The notes under the pieces were generated by a model that was given only the letters and a program-made list of their open reading frames with translations, did no database searches and had not been told where the DNA came from. A stretch of 64,000 bases of DNA, taken from the NCBI RefSeq assembly GCF_000421265.1, contig NZ_ATWN01000001.1, forward strand, positions 806,001 to 870,000. Direction: 5' to 3'. This DNA comes from Thalassospira lucentensis MCCC 1A00383 = DSM 14000 (lineage in GTDB: Bacteria > Pseudomonadota > Alphaproteobacteria > Rhodospirillales > Thalassospiraceae). Made by a program: the position numbers and the translations under genes. Below, piece by piece: positions 18,021 to 27,600 of this stretch (the first letter of the stretch is position 1; each line of letters starts with the position of its first letter).

Positions 18021-18524
18021 TTATTCACAGCATTTTTTAAATTTCTTGCCAGATCCACACGGGCAGGGATCATTACGTCCGACCCGATGGGGCGCTGCGC
18101 CCGGTTTGATACCATTCGCATTTGGGAAATCACCATCGACATACACCCATTTACCGGCACGGCGTTCAAAGTTTGACCGTTCATGGAGGTGATGGTGCTG
18201 CCCGTTTTCATTAAATCGGGCAATGAATTCGACCTGTCCCGTCTGATCGAATAATCCACCTGCTTTGCGGTCAATGATCTCAAGCCCGATCCAGTCGGTT
18301 TGATCGTGTTCAATGCCTTTTGCGTCGAACGCACCGCGCTTTTCAGCGGCGATGGTATCGGACAGATAGGCGCCATTGCGCAGAACAAAGGCGCAATAGC
18401 GTGATCGCATCAATTCTTCCGCTGTGCTCGTATAATCTGCGCCGGATAGAAACCGACCGCAGCAGTGATCAAATCTGCGTGAGCTGCCGCACGGGCAAAG
18501 GTCTGTTTCTGAGGAATCGGGCAT
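18021..18524 (-). CDS. YchJ-like SEC-C motif protein (UPF0225)
   Basis: 167 residues with two zinc-binding SEC-C motifs: CPCGSSRRFDHCC at residues 10-22 and CPCGSGKKFKKCC at the extreme C-terminus, flanking an NTF2-like middle domain. This is the YchJ/UPF0225 layout; the cellular role is not established. The start MPDSSETD is chosen because GGAAG lies seven bases upstream; the frame is open further to 18668 with another possible ATG at 18578. Confidence 0.85.
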   Translation of the reverse strand: MPDSSETDLCPCGSSRRFDHCCGRFLSGADYTSTAEELMRSRYCAFVLRNGAYLSDTIAAEKRGAFDAKGIEHDQTDWIGLEIIDRKAGGLFDQTGQVEFIARFNENGQHHHLHERSNFERRAGKWVYVDGDFPNANGIKPGAAPHRVGRNDPCPCGSGKKFKKCCE

Positions 18525-18813
18525 GGTTTGGCTTCCGGTCTTGATCGTTTGCGGGCGAACATAATGGTATCGCGCCATCGTAGTGATTTCCAGCTCGGGG
18601 GGAACATTTTCTGTGTCAGGATCGTTGGAAACCCTAGTACGTGACTGATGGTCAACTCTGCTGCGCAATTTGGGTCGTTTGCCTTTGTTTCGCCTTATAT
18701 CGTTTATACCGTGAACTATTGGCGCTTTTAATTCCCGACAGGAAAAGTCGGGTATAGAAATTAAAACGCTGATATCGAGTGATTAATATAACTGAAACGC
18801 TGGTCAGAAGTTC

Positions 18814-18843
18814 TTGACGGATTTGGTCGGGTTTAGATATATT
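18814..18843 (+). promoter_or_regulatory. Sigma-70-like promoter upstream of rpoH leader
   Basis: TTGACG (18814-18819) and TATATT (18838-18843) are separated by 18 bp. This is the best -35/-10 pair I see in the window. It would start transcription near 18850, about 305 bases before the rpoH ATG. Confidence 0.6.
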
Positions 18844-18849
18844 AATTGT

Positions 18850-19155
18850 GCGGGTGGGGGCCCAAAGGCACCGCCGGATCGAAGTCCGGCCTATTGGCGG
18901 ACAATGAAATTGTCGATTTGCTTCAAGTAAGGATGAGACACCATGAATACAGACTCTTTTCGCATAAGCTGTCCTCTCCCATAGACCTTTCAATGGGATG
19001 AAAATGCGACCGGACGACTTTGACCTTCTTGGTCTTAATCCGGTCATCCACGTGAATGAGTTCACAAACGACAGTGTTCGCGCGTCATCTAAATTCTGAC
19101 TGGCCCCGTATGCATATACAGGTGTCGACGCGTTAACCTCTCAGGAGGACAGAAA
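18850..19155 (+). ncRNA. Structured rpoH leader or independent small RNA
   Basis: No conventional gene lies between 18525 and 19155. Downstream of the promoter are several inverted repeats: GCCGGA/TCCGGC (18873-18890), GACAAT/ATTGTC (18900-18914), TCCCAT/ATGGGA (18977-18998), and a two-tier hairpin GACCGGA/TCCGGTC (19008-19045) enclosing GACC/GGTC. Two tiny reading frames occur: a 13-codon one (18943-18984) with AGGATGAG upstream, and a 33-codon one (18998-19099). This could be a regulatory 5' leader for the heat-shock sigma gene or a separate sRNA. No poly-T terminator is seen before rpoH, which favours a leader. Confidence 0.4.
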
Positions 19156-20025
19156 ATGAGCGCCATTAAATTACCAGCTGTTTCCCAGGAAGATGGTTTC
19201 TCGGGATATCTCCGCGAAGTTTGGAAGTTTCCAATGCTGACCGTGGACGAAGAATACATGCTTGCGCACCGTTATCAGGATCATGACGATACTGCTGCTG
19301 CGCACAAGCTTGTCACCAGTCACTTACGCCTTGTTGCCAAAATCGCATTCGGGTATCGCGGCTATGGCCTGCCGATGGCTGATCTTGTGGCAGAGGGCAA
19401 TACCGGCCTGATGCGTGCGGTTCAGAAATTTGACCCGGAACGTGGTTTCCGCCTGTCGACTTATGCGATGTGGTGGATTCGTGCTGCCGTAACTGAATAC
19501 GTCCTGCAAAGCTGGTCGATGGTTAAGCTCGGCACGATGGCTGCACAGAAAAAGCTGTTCTTCAGCCTGCGCAAAGCCAAACGTCAGCTTAACATCTATG
19601 ACAATGGTGAATTGTCGCCAGAACAGGCATCGCAGGTTGCCGAAAGACTTGGCGTTACGGATCGTGAAGCGCTTGATATGAACCGCCGTCTTGCGGCGCG
19701 TGATTTCTCGCTCAATACGCCGATGCCCAAAGACGAAGGCATGGAGTATCTCGATACCCTGTCATCGGATGCGCCAAGTCCAGAGGCACTGGTCGGGAAC
19801 GAAGAAGAACGCGTGCTTAATAATGGTATGCTGAAAAACGCGATGGGTGAACTCCCGGAACGTGAACAGGAAATCATCAAGGCCCGTTTCCTCAGCGACG
19901 ACCCGATCACGCTTGAGAAACTCGGCGAACGTTTCGGTGTGAGCCGTGAACGTGTCCGTCAGCTTGAGGCCCGTGCCTTTAAGAAAATTCAGGAAAGCGT
20001 TCTGAGCCAACACGCAGCAGCGTAA
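19156..20025 (+). CDS. rpoH: RNA polymerase heat-shock sigma factor RpoH (sigma-32)
   Basis: 289 residues. Region 2 (LVTSHLRLVAKIAFGYRGYG, then STYAMWWIRA) and region 4 with the helix-turn-helix LEKLGERFGVSRERVRQLEARA are clear. The RpoH box QKKLFFSLR at 131-139, which distinguishes sigma-32 from other group 2/3 factors, is present. It directs transcription of chaperone and protease genes. AGGAGGA precedes the ATG. Many alphaproteobacteria carry more than one RpoH, so this may be one of a set. Confidence 0.94.
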   Translation: MSAIKLPAVSQEDGFSGYLREVWKFPMLTVDEEYMLAHRYQDHDDTAAAHKLVTSHLRLVAKIAFGYRGYGLPMADLVAEGNTGLMRAVQKFDPERGFRLSTYAMWWIRAAVTEYVLQSWSMVKLGTMAAQKKLFFSLRKAKRQLNIYDNGELSPEQASQVAERLGVTDREALDMNRRLAARDFSLNTPMPKDEGMEYLDTLSSDAPSPEALVGNEEERVLNNGMLKNAMGELPEREQEIIKARFLSDDPITLEKLGERFGVSRERVRQLEARAFKKIQESVLSQHAAA

Positions 20026-20049
20026 TCAGTTCAATCATCCGACGAAATC

Positions 20050-20079
20050 AGGCGACATCCAATGGGTGTCGCCTTTTTG
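20050..20079 (+). terminator. Rho-independent terminator after rpoH
   Basis: AGGCGACATCC pairs with GGGTGTCGCCT (one wobble, loop AAT), followed by TTTTT. Confidence 0.88.
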
Positions 20080-20156
20080 TATGAGGAATAGGGGCGTTGC
20101 TGGTATCAGCGCAGGTCGCTTTGGTCGGGCGCATTGTGGTCTCATGACGTGAGCCT

Positions 20157-20612
20157 TTAGCGCGACGGCACATCGCCACGCACACGTCTTGCCTTTTCGA
20201 TCATTTCAATCGTCTTGTTCCAAAGCTTATAGGGGGCAAGTTTGGTTGCATCGACCCATTGCGCATCGGCGACATCTCCGCCGGCACATAAACCCTCACC
20301 AATTGCCTCGGCAGTAAAATCAATCAGGGTATAATGATACTGGATGATGCCATTCGGTGCAGGTGAAATCAGGTCCACCGTATCGACAAGGATCGGGGGG
20401 GATATTTCGATGCCAGTTTCTTCAAGAATTTCGCGTCTGACCGCTTGTTCAAGCGTTTCGCCAAGTTCCTGAGCCCCGCCAGGAAGGCTCCAGCTACCAA
20501 TGTTGGGTTCTTTACCTCGTTTGATCAGCAAGACCTGATCGTCATGCCAAACCACAGCCCCGACGCCGATGATGGGGCGCGGTAGGAATGTACGGACATC
20601 GGCGTCAGACAT
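20157..20612 (-). CDS. NUDIX hydrolase (MutT/ADP-ribose pyrophosphatase-like)
   Basis: 151 residues from the ATG at 20612 (MSDADVRTFL). The NUDIX box GGAQELGETLEQAVRREILEETGIE is complete, preceded by GSWSLPGG, a pattern common in MutT-like and ADP-ribose/NADH pyrophosphatases. The start codon lies inside the last codons of the upstream small acidic protein gene (8-base overlap), so the two are probably translationally coupled. The substrate is not evident. Confidence 0.85.
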   Translation of the reverse strand: MSDADVRTFLPRPIIGVGAVVWHDDQVLLIKRGKEPNIGSWSLPGGAQELGETLEQAVRREILEETGIEISPPILVDTVDLISPAPNGIIQYHYTLIDFTAEAIGEGLCAGGDVADAQWVDATKLAPYKLWNKTIEMIEKARRVRGDVPSR

Positions 20613-20874
20613 CGTCTTCGTCGTCTTCAAGGTCATCATCGGGGTCAGGGACCTCGTGAACGATTTTCCCGGTCATTTCGCGGGCGCGAATGGTCGGGGT
20701 TCCCAAAAACTGTTCTTCTGATTCAGGACGCAACGACATGACAAAATCAATCGCCGGGGCATCTCCAACCGCAAATTGACGCGCCGTGTCATAGTCAGGT
20801 GCGCGTACCTTGGATGTTTTGATGCCGACTGACCCGTTGTCGTCGTATATATATTCGACAATCCAGACCTTCAA
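20605..20874 (-). CDS. Small acidic protein of unknown function
   Basis: 89 residues: MKVWIVEYIYDDNGS at the start, a mixed alpha/beta middle, and a strongly acidic tail (DPDDDLEDDEDDV). No family is recognised. It is cytoplasmic by appearance. It overlaps the NUDIX gene by 8 bases, which suggests a joint expression unit. It is divergent from the DUF502 gene. Confidence 0.7.
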   Translation of the reverse strand: MKVWIVEYIYDDNGSVGIKTSKVRAPDYDTARQFAVGDAPAIDFVMSLRPESEEQFLGTPTIRAREMTGKIVHEVPDPDDDLEDDEDDV

Positions 20875-21077
20875 AATAACTCCATCGGGCTGCTATTTGA
20901 TGATTTGCTGTTTGTTTGGTTGCACCGCAATCTTGAATACTGGTATCACTTGAAAATAGGGAGTTATCCCTGATCCAATGTCGCAGTAGTACCATATTCA
21001 TACTGATAAATGGTGAATGCCAAAAGCTATTCTTACGGTTTGGGTATTCTAATGCGGCTTATCAGTACAGGTGACCA

Positions 21078-21956
21078 ATGAACGCCAAGCGCGACGATAA
21101 ACATGACGCGGACAAGCACGGCTCCGCACTGCCGAGCCCGGGTTTCTTTGCGCGTGTGCGCGCCTACTTCCTGACCGGTGTTCTGATCAGTACACCGCTT
21201 GCGATTACCTTTGGACTAGCTTGGTGGTTTATCGAGTTTGTCGACAGCAAGGTGATGCCGCTGATCCCGGCACATTACAATCCCGAAGCATATCTTCCTG
21301 ACGGCTACCAGGAATACGGCATTCCGGGATTTGGTCTTCTGGTTATGCTGGTGTTCATCACCATGGTTGGCTGGTTCACTACCAACTTTGCCGGTCGTGC
21401 TTTGATTAAGCTGTATGAGCGCATTCTGGGCCGTATTCCGGCAGTGCGCAGCATCTATGGTGCGATCAAACAAATTCTCGAAACGGTTCTGGCCAATCAG
21501 TCCAATGCATTCCGCCAGGCAGTGTTGCTTGAGTATCCACGCCGCGGCATGTGGGCGATTGGGTTCATTACTGGTGAAACCAAGGGTGAGGTTCAACACC
21601 TTACCGAAGATACGGTCATCAACATCTTTTTGCCGACAACACCAAACCCGACATCGGGTTTCCTGTTGTTTGTGCCGCGTCAGGATGTCGTCATTCTTGA
21701 TATGTCCGTCGAAGAGGCCATCAAGATGGTGATGTCTGGCGGTATTGTAACCCCACCGGATCGCCGTTCTCCCGAAGAACAGAATCAGCCGCGGGTTTCG
21801 TCGAAAACCTACGAAGACCTTGATGTGTTGCGCGAAAAAGAAAACAGCCCCATTTTGGTTTCGCGTGACATTGCCCCCCGTCAAAAGCCCGGTAGTACCG
21901 AAGATACCGGGAAGGCCGGGCAGGGCGAAGATGACAAACATCGCGAAGACGCGTGA
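21078..21956 (+). CDS. DUF502 family inner-membrane protein
   Basis: 292 residues. Two strong hydrophobic segments (about 30-55 and 75-97) flank a short loop with IPAHYNPEAYLPDGYQEYGIPG, followed by GRIPAVRSIYGAIKQILE and FITGE, all typical of DUF502. The C-terminal 70 residues are charged and probably disordered. The biochemical role of the family is unknown. Between the divergent acidic-protein gene and convergent recG. Confidence 0.85.
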   Translation: MNAKRDDKHDADKHGSALPSPGFFARVRAYFLTGVLISTPLAITFGLAWWFIEFVDSKVMPLIPAHYNPEAYLPDGYQEYGIPGFGLLVMLVFITMVGWFTTNFAGRALIKLYERILGRIPAVRSIYGAIKQILETVLANQSNAFRQAVLLEYPRRGMWAIGFITGETKGEVQHLTEDTVINIFLPTTPNPTSGFLLFVPRQDVVILDMSVEEAIKMVMSGGIVTPPDRRSPEEQNQPRVSSKTYEDLDVLREKENSPILVSRDIAPRQKPGSTEDTGKAGQGEDDKHREDA

Positions 21957-21991
21957 TCACTTGGCCGTTGCCGGTGACTAACAGTTAAAAC

Positions 21992-22021
21992 AAGGGCGCA
22001 TGCCAAGTCGGCTGCGCCCTT
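21992..22021. terminator. Hairpin between convergent DUF502 and recG genes
   Basis: AAGGGCGCA and TGCGCCCTT pair perfectly (arms 21992-22000 and 22013-22021), followed by TGTTGTG; A-rich sequence precedes it, so it could work in both directions. Confidence 0.7.
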
Positions 22022-22061
22022 TGTTGTGTCTGTTTATGCGGTTTTTTATCGCGGCGTCTTT

Positions 22062-24149
22062 TTATCCGGATCGGAAGTATCGCACGGCCTCATCGCGTTC
22101 GAACAGGTACAGCAACAAACGCAACGCTTCACTACGCGTTTTTTGTAAATCTGGATCACGATCCACAATCAAACGGGCATCATCGCGGGCAATGGCCAAT
22201 AAATCGCCGTGTAGCTCCAGATTGGCCAAACGATATTCCTGAATCCCGCTTTGACGCGTACCAAGAACTTCACCCGCACCGCGAAGTTTCAAGTCTTCTT
22301 CGGCGATGATAAAGCCGTCCTCTGTTTCGCGCATGATCTTAAGGCGCGCCTTGGAAACCTGTCCCAACGGGCTGCCATAAAGCAGCAGGCAGGTGGACGC
22401 CGCATCCCCACGACCAATACGCCCGCGCAACTGATGAAGCTGGGCCAGGCCAAGTCGTTCGGAGTGCTCAATCACCATGATGGTGGCATCAGGTACATTG
22501 ACGCCGACTTCAATAACGGTGGTCGCAACAAGGATCGATGTATCGCCATGGGCAAAGCGCTCCATGACTTCATCTTTTTCCTTAGCCTTCATTTTGCCAT
22601 GCACAAGCCCAACGCGGGCGTCACCGAACAACTCAACCAAGATGCGATAGCGTTCCTCGGCAGCCTGAAGGTCGAGAATTTCTGAATCTTCGACCAACGG
22701 GCAGACCCAATAGATTTTGGTGCCTGTGCGCATTGCGCGCCCAATGCCCGAAATGACGTCATCGACCTTATCAATCGGCAAAACGCGGGTATCGACCGGT
22801 TTTCGTCCCGGCGGCTTTTCATCAAGCCGTGATACTTCCATATCGCCAAATGCGGTCAAGGTCAGGGTGCGCGGGATCGGGGTCGCGGTCATAACCAGAA
22901 CATCGACAGCTTGACCTTTGCCAGCCAACATCAAACGTTGATGAACGCCAAATCGGTGCTGTTCATCTACAACGGCAAATGCAAGGTCAGAAAAAACAAC
23001 ATCATCCTGAAATAGCGCGTGGGTACCGACGGCAATCTGCACATCACCATTGGCAAACCCTTCAAGAGTTGCCTTGCGGGCTTTACCCTTGTCGCGCCCG
23101 GTTAGGATCGCACATTTAATCCCGATTTGTTCGAGTAATGGACCTATCGTTTCAAAGTGCTGACGGGCCAGAATTTCGGTCGGTGCCATTATGGCTGCTT
23201 GGCGGCCGCATTCCACAGCATTGAGCATGGCCATCAGCGCAACAACGGTCTTGCCCGAACCAACATCGCCTTGCAAAAGGCGCAACATCCGGCCTTCACT
23301 GGCCATATCGTCATAGATATCGGCCAGTGCACGTTGTTGTGCGCCTGTCATGGCAAAGGGCAGGTTCGCGGCAAGCTTTTGTCGCAAATCACCCGCACCA
23401 TTGGTCACGCGCCCACCAAGCTTGCGCATTTTTGCCCGGATCAGCGACAAGGCCAGTTGATTGGCGAGCAATTCGTCATAGGCAAGCCGTTGGCGGGCCG
23501 GATGATCAGGCGATAGATCAGCGGCGTCTTCGGGGTTATGAATTGTGCGAAGCGCACTGGCGAGATCAGGCCATTTATGACGCGCAACCAATGCCGGGTC
23601 GTGCCATTCCGGAAGTTCTGGAACCAATTGAAGGGCGGCACGCATTGCCTTGGTCAGGGTTTTGCCCGTCACACCGGCAGACATCGGATAGACCGGCTCG
23701 ACGGTTTGAATTTCCGCGCGCTCGGCTTCTGTGCCAATCCGATCGGGGTGGGTGATCTGATATTCGTTACGATAATGATCGACCTTGCCCGACACGATGC
23801 GCTTTTCCCCGACGGGAAGCACATCATTGAGGTATTTGGCCCGCGCATTAAAAAATGACAGGACCAGAGTGCCGCTGAGTGTTTTGCAGATCACGCGATA
23901 GGGGCGGCGCCGGTTTGGGGATGGCTCGTGGCGTTCTACCCAAACATCCATTGTCACAACCGAACCATCGATTGTTTCATCAAGTGGTGGCGAAAAACGA
24001 CGGTCAATGATCCCCGATGGCAGATGCCAGAGTAAATCGGCAACATGTTCGCCACCGATCAAGCGCACGACCAGTGGCTTTAACCGCGGCCCAATCCCGG
24101 GCAGGGTTTCGATTTCGGCAAAAAGCGGGAATAAAATTTCCGGGCGCAT
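22062..24149 (-). CDS. recG: ATP-dependent DNA helicase RecG
   Basis: 695 residues from MRPEILFPLF, matching the usual 690-700; the open frame extends to 24221 without support. An N-terminal wedge/OB domain with LPGIGPRLKPLVV is followed by helicase domains: Walker A GDVGSGKTVVALMA, DEQH box VVDEQHRFGVHQR, motif III TATPIPRTL, and motif VI QLRGRIGRG. RecG reverses stalled forks and branch-migrates Holliday junctions. Convergent with the DUF502 gene and divergent from sdhE-mfd. Confidence 0.95.
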   Translation of the reverse strand: MRPEILFPLFAEIETLPGIGPRLKPLVVRLIGGEHVADLLWHLPSGIIDRRFSPPLDETIDGSVVTMDVWVERHEPSPNRRRPYRVICKTLSGTLVLSFFNARAKYLNDVLPVGEKRIVSGKVDHYRNEYQITHPDRIGTEAERAEIQTVEPVYPMSAGVTGKTLTKAMRAALQLVPELPEWHDPALVARHKWPDLASALRTIHNPEDAADLSPDHPARQRLAYDELLANQLALSLIRAKMRKLGGRVTNGAGDLRQKLAANLPFAMTGAQQRALADIYDDMASEGRMLRLLQGDVGSGKTVVALMAMLNAVECGRQAAIMAPTEILARQHFETIGPLLEQIGIKCAILTGRDKGKARKATLEGFANGDVQIAVGTHALFQDDVVFSDLAFAVVDEQHRFGVHQRLMLAGKGQAVDVLVMTATPIPRTLTLTAFGDMEVSRLDEKPPGRKPVDTRVLPIDKVDDVISGIGRAMRTGTKIYWVCPLVEDSEILDLQAAEERYRILVELFGDARVGLVHGKMKAKEKDEVMERFAHGDTSILVATTVIEVGVNVPDATIMVIEHSERLGLAQLHQLRGRIGRGDAASTCLLLYGSPLGQVSKARLKIMRETEDGFIIAEEDLKLRGAGEVLGTRQSGIQEYRLANLELHGDLLAIARDDARLIVDRDPDLQKTRSEALRLLLYLFERDEAVRYFRSG

Positions 24150-24377
24150 GTCGGTTTTCGTTGCAACTTTCGACGAGAACGTTAATAGAACAAATAGGTT
24201 TACCGGACGGGTATACAACAAAATTATCGCGCAACAACCATCAAGTCACCCTTTGATGCAAAATCACCTGATCACGGCATGGACCAAAAGCGTATTTTAC
24301 CGTACAAACCATGCCACAGAATATCATATAGCGCCGTGCAAAAGGCTGCTGTGCAGAAGTAAGTCAGGAGATCAATT

Positions 24378-24650
24378 ATGACAGATAACATTTCGGAACT
24401 TGAAATGCGGCGCAAGAAGCTGCTGTTCCGTGGTGGTCATCGTGGTACCAAGGAAAACGATATCCTGATCGGTCGCTTTATGGACGAACATCTTGCGACG
24501 TTGACCGCAGAACAGCTTGATACGTTTGAAGCCCTGATTGTGGACGTTCCCGATGCAGATTTCTTCAAATGGGCGACGCGTAAGGAAGCAGCACCGGCGG
24601 AGTATGATACCGATGTGCTGCATATGATTCAGGATTTGAGCAACGCCTGA
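24378..24650 (+). CDS. sdhE: Succinate dehydrogenase flavin assembly factor SdhE
   Basis: 90 residues with the family motif RGTKE at 22-26 (the RGxxE patch that contacts SdhA), followed by NDILIGRFM. It promotes covalent FAD attachment to SdhA. AGTCAGGAG supplies a ribosome site. The stop is 7 bp before the mfd start, so both are co-transcribed. Confidence 0.9.
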   Translation: MTDNISELEMRRKKLLFRGGHRGTKENDILIGRFMDEHLATLTAEQLDTFEALIVDVPDADFFKWATRKEAAPAEYDTDVLHMIQDLSNA

Positions 24651-24657
24651 TAAAACA

Positions 24658-27600
24658 TTGAAAAAAATCAAAGAAATCTTATCATCCAAAGGCCGAAAAC
24701 GCGTCGGCGGTGTCCCCGAAGGTGCGGACGCACTGGTTTTGCGTGAACTGCTTGATGCCAAGGCGTCGAACAGCACGATCTTGCATGTTGTCAGCGATGA
24801 CAAACGCATGGCGCAGCTGGCAGAAGCATTACGCTTTTTCGCTGGTGAAGTTGAAGTCCTGACACTGCCGGCGTGGGATTGCCTGCCGTATGACCGTGTC
24901 TCGCCGATTTCGGAAGTCACCGCACGTCGCGTGGAAACGCTAACCATTTTGGCCGAAGGGGACGCACCCAAAGCCGGACACGGGCGCATTGTCCTGACAA
25001 CAGCGGCTGCGATCCTGCAGCGCGTACCGCGCGTTGATGTGATGCGTGCCGGAAAACTGGCCTTTAAGGCGGGGGCGGAATATGATCGCGCGGAACTGAC
25101 GGCTTATTTCGAACGGATGGGCTACAACCGTTCAGAACAGGTGATGGAGCCGGGCGACTATGCCGTGCGTGGCGATATCGTCGATATTTTCGCACCGGGC
25201 ATGAATGAACCAGTGCGTCTTGATTTCTTTGGCGATGAGATCGAAAGCATCCGGCGTTTTGATGTTGAAAGTCAGCGCACGATTGGCAAGGTCAAGGAAA
25301 TCGCACTTATGCCGGTTGGTGAAGTGTTTCTCGACCCCGAAAGCATTTCACGGTTTCGCAGCAATTATCGCGAATTGTTTGGCGCGGTTTCGCAAACCGA
25401 TCCGCTGTATGAATCGATCAGTAACGGCCTGAAATATGGCGGCATGGAACATTGGTTGCCGCTGTTTCATGATGGGCTTGATACGATTTTCGCCTATCTG
25501 CCCGGTACTGTCATTAGCCTTGATTACCAATACGGCGAAGTCCTTGAAAACCGTCTTGAAATGATCGATGACTACTATCAGGCGCGCTTGAACATCAAGG
25601 GTGGTGGGCTTTCGGGCGACAACGTCTATAAACCGGTGCCAACCGAACGGCTGTATCTGGATCAGGCCGAATTTGATCGGATGCTGTCGGACCGGGTCGT
25701 CCTTGAATTTTCCCCATATTACGAGGCCGAAGATCCCGAACGCGGGATTTACGACATTGGCGCGCGTGCCGGGCGTGATTTTGGCGATGTGCGCGCACGG
25801 GCCGATACCAACCTTTATGAAGCGTTGCGGGACTTCATCACCGAACAACGTGGCAAGGAAAACCAGATCGCCATTGCGGCCTATTCTGATGGATCACGCG
25901 ATCGTATGGTTTCGCTTTTGCGTGAACACGGCGTTGGCAAGGTCGTTACCGCAGAATGCTGGGAAGACATTACCGATGATCTGACATTTGAGCAGGTTGT
26001 GGTTGTTATCCTTGATATGGAACGCGGTTTTCGCCGCGAAGGTTTTTGGTTCGTCACCGAGCAGGATATTCTTGGCGACCGGATGAGCCGCCCGGGTGGG
26101 CGCCGTCGCAAGGCTGATAATTTCCTGCGCGAGGCCTCCGAGATTTCCGAAGGCGATCTTGTGGTTCATCTTGAACATGGGATCGGGCGGTATCTGGGCC
26201 TAAAGACCGTTACGGCTGGTGGTGCACCGCATGACTGTCTGGAGCTGGAATATGACGGCGGTGACAAGCTGTTCGTTCCGGTGGAAAATATCGAAGTCCT
26301 GTCGCGCTATGGCTCGGACGAGGGACTTTCAATCCTTGATAAGCTGGGCGGCGTTGCCTGGCAGGCGCGTAAGGCCAAGCTGCGCGAACGTATTCGCGAT
26401 ATGGCGGCCAAACTGATTAAAGTCGCGGCTGAACGTCATTTGCGCAAAAGTGCCGTACTCAGCGCGCCTGAAGGCAGCTATGACGAATTCTGTGCTGGGT
26501 TCCCGTTTGCCGAAACCGAAGATCAGGCACGTGCAATTGTCGATACGCTCGACGACCTTGCGGCAGGAAAGCCGATGGATCGTCTTGTCTGTGGCGATGT
26601 TGGCTTTGGCAAGACCGAGGTCGCCATGCGCGCCGCCTTTACGGCCGTGATGTCAGGCAAACAAGTTGCCATCGTCGCCCCGACAACACTGTTGTGTCGT
26701 CAACATTACCTGAACTTCAAGGAACGCTTTGACGGGCTCCCTGTGCGTGTTGAGCAACTGTCGCGTCTTGTGACCGGTAAAAACGCCAAGCTGGTCAAGG
26801 ACAACCTTGAAAGCGGGCATGTTGATATCGTCTGCGGCACGCATGCTTTGCTTGGCAATGGTGTTCATTTCAAAGACCTTGGTCTTTTGATCGTCGATGA
26901 AGAACAGCACTTTGGCGTTAAACATAAAGAGCGTCTGAAAGAGCTTAAATCTGACGTCCACGTTCTGACCTTGACGGCTACACCTATCCCGCGCACCCTG
27001 CAACTCGCTCTGACCGGGGTTAAGGAACTGTCGATCATTGCGACACCCCCGGTAGACCGTCTTGCCGTGCGGACATACATCACACCTTACGATCCGGTGG
27101 TTGTCCGAGAGGCAATTTTGCGCGAGCGCCATCGTGGCGGGCAGGTGTTTTATGTTTGCCCACGGGTCAATGAGCTTTCGCGTGTTGCCAAGGAACTCGA
27201 AGCGCTTGTTCCGGAAATCAAGTTTGACGTTGCCCATGGTCAAATGGGGGCACGTGACCTTGAACAGGTGATGACCGACTTTACCGATCGCAAGTTTGAT
27301 TTGTTGCTGGCGACCAACATTATTGAATCGGGCATTGATGTGCCCAACGCCAACACCATGATCATCCACCGTGCGGATATGTTCGGTCTGGCTCAGCTTT
27401 ATCAGCTGCGCGGTCGTATTGGGCGGTCAAAACAACGTGCGTATGCCTACCTAACACTGCCAAATGGCAAGAAACTGACCGCAACCGCGCTTAAGCGGCT
27501 TGAGGTCATGCAGACCCTTGATAGCTTGGGTGCCGGATTTAACCTTGCCAGCCATGATCTTGATATTCGCGGGGCAGGGAACCTGTTGGGCGAAGAACAA

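Noticed and set aside
18861-18914. Possible SAM-II or other known riboswitch in the rpoH leader
   Set aside because: Hairpins are present but I could not match the conserved core of any riboswitch class, and rpoH is not a typical riboswitch target.
18652-19065. A 137-codon minus-strand frame opposite the rpoH leader
   Set aside because: No recognisable family and low-quality composition; it overlaps a strong plus-strand promoter and inverted repeats that explain the region better.
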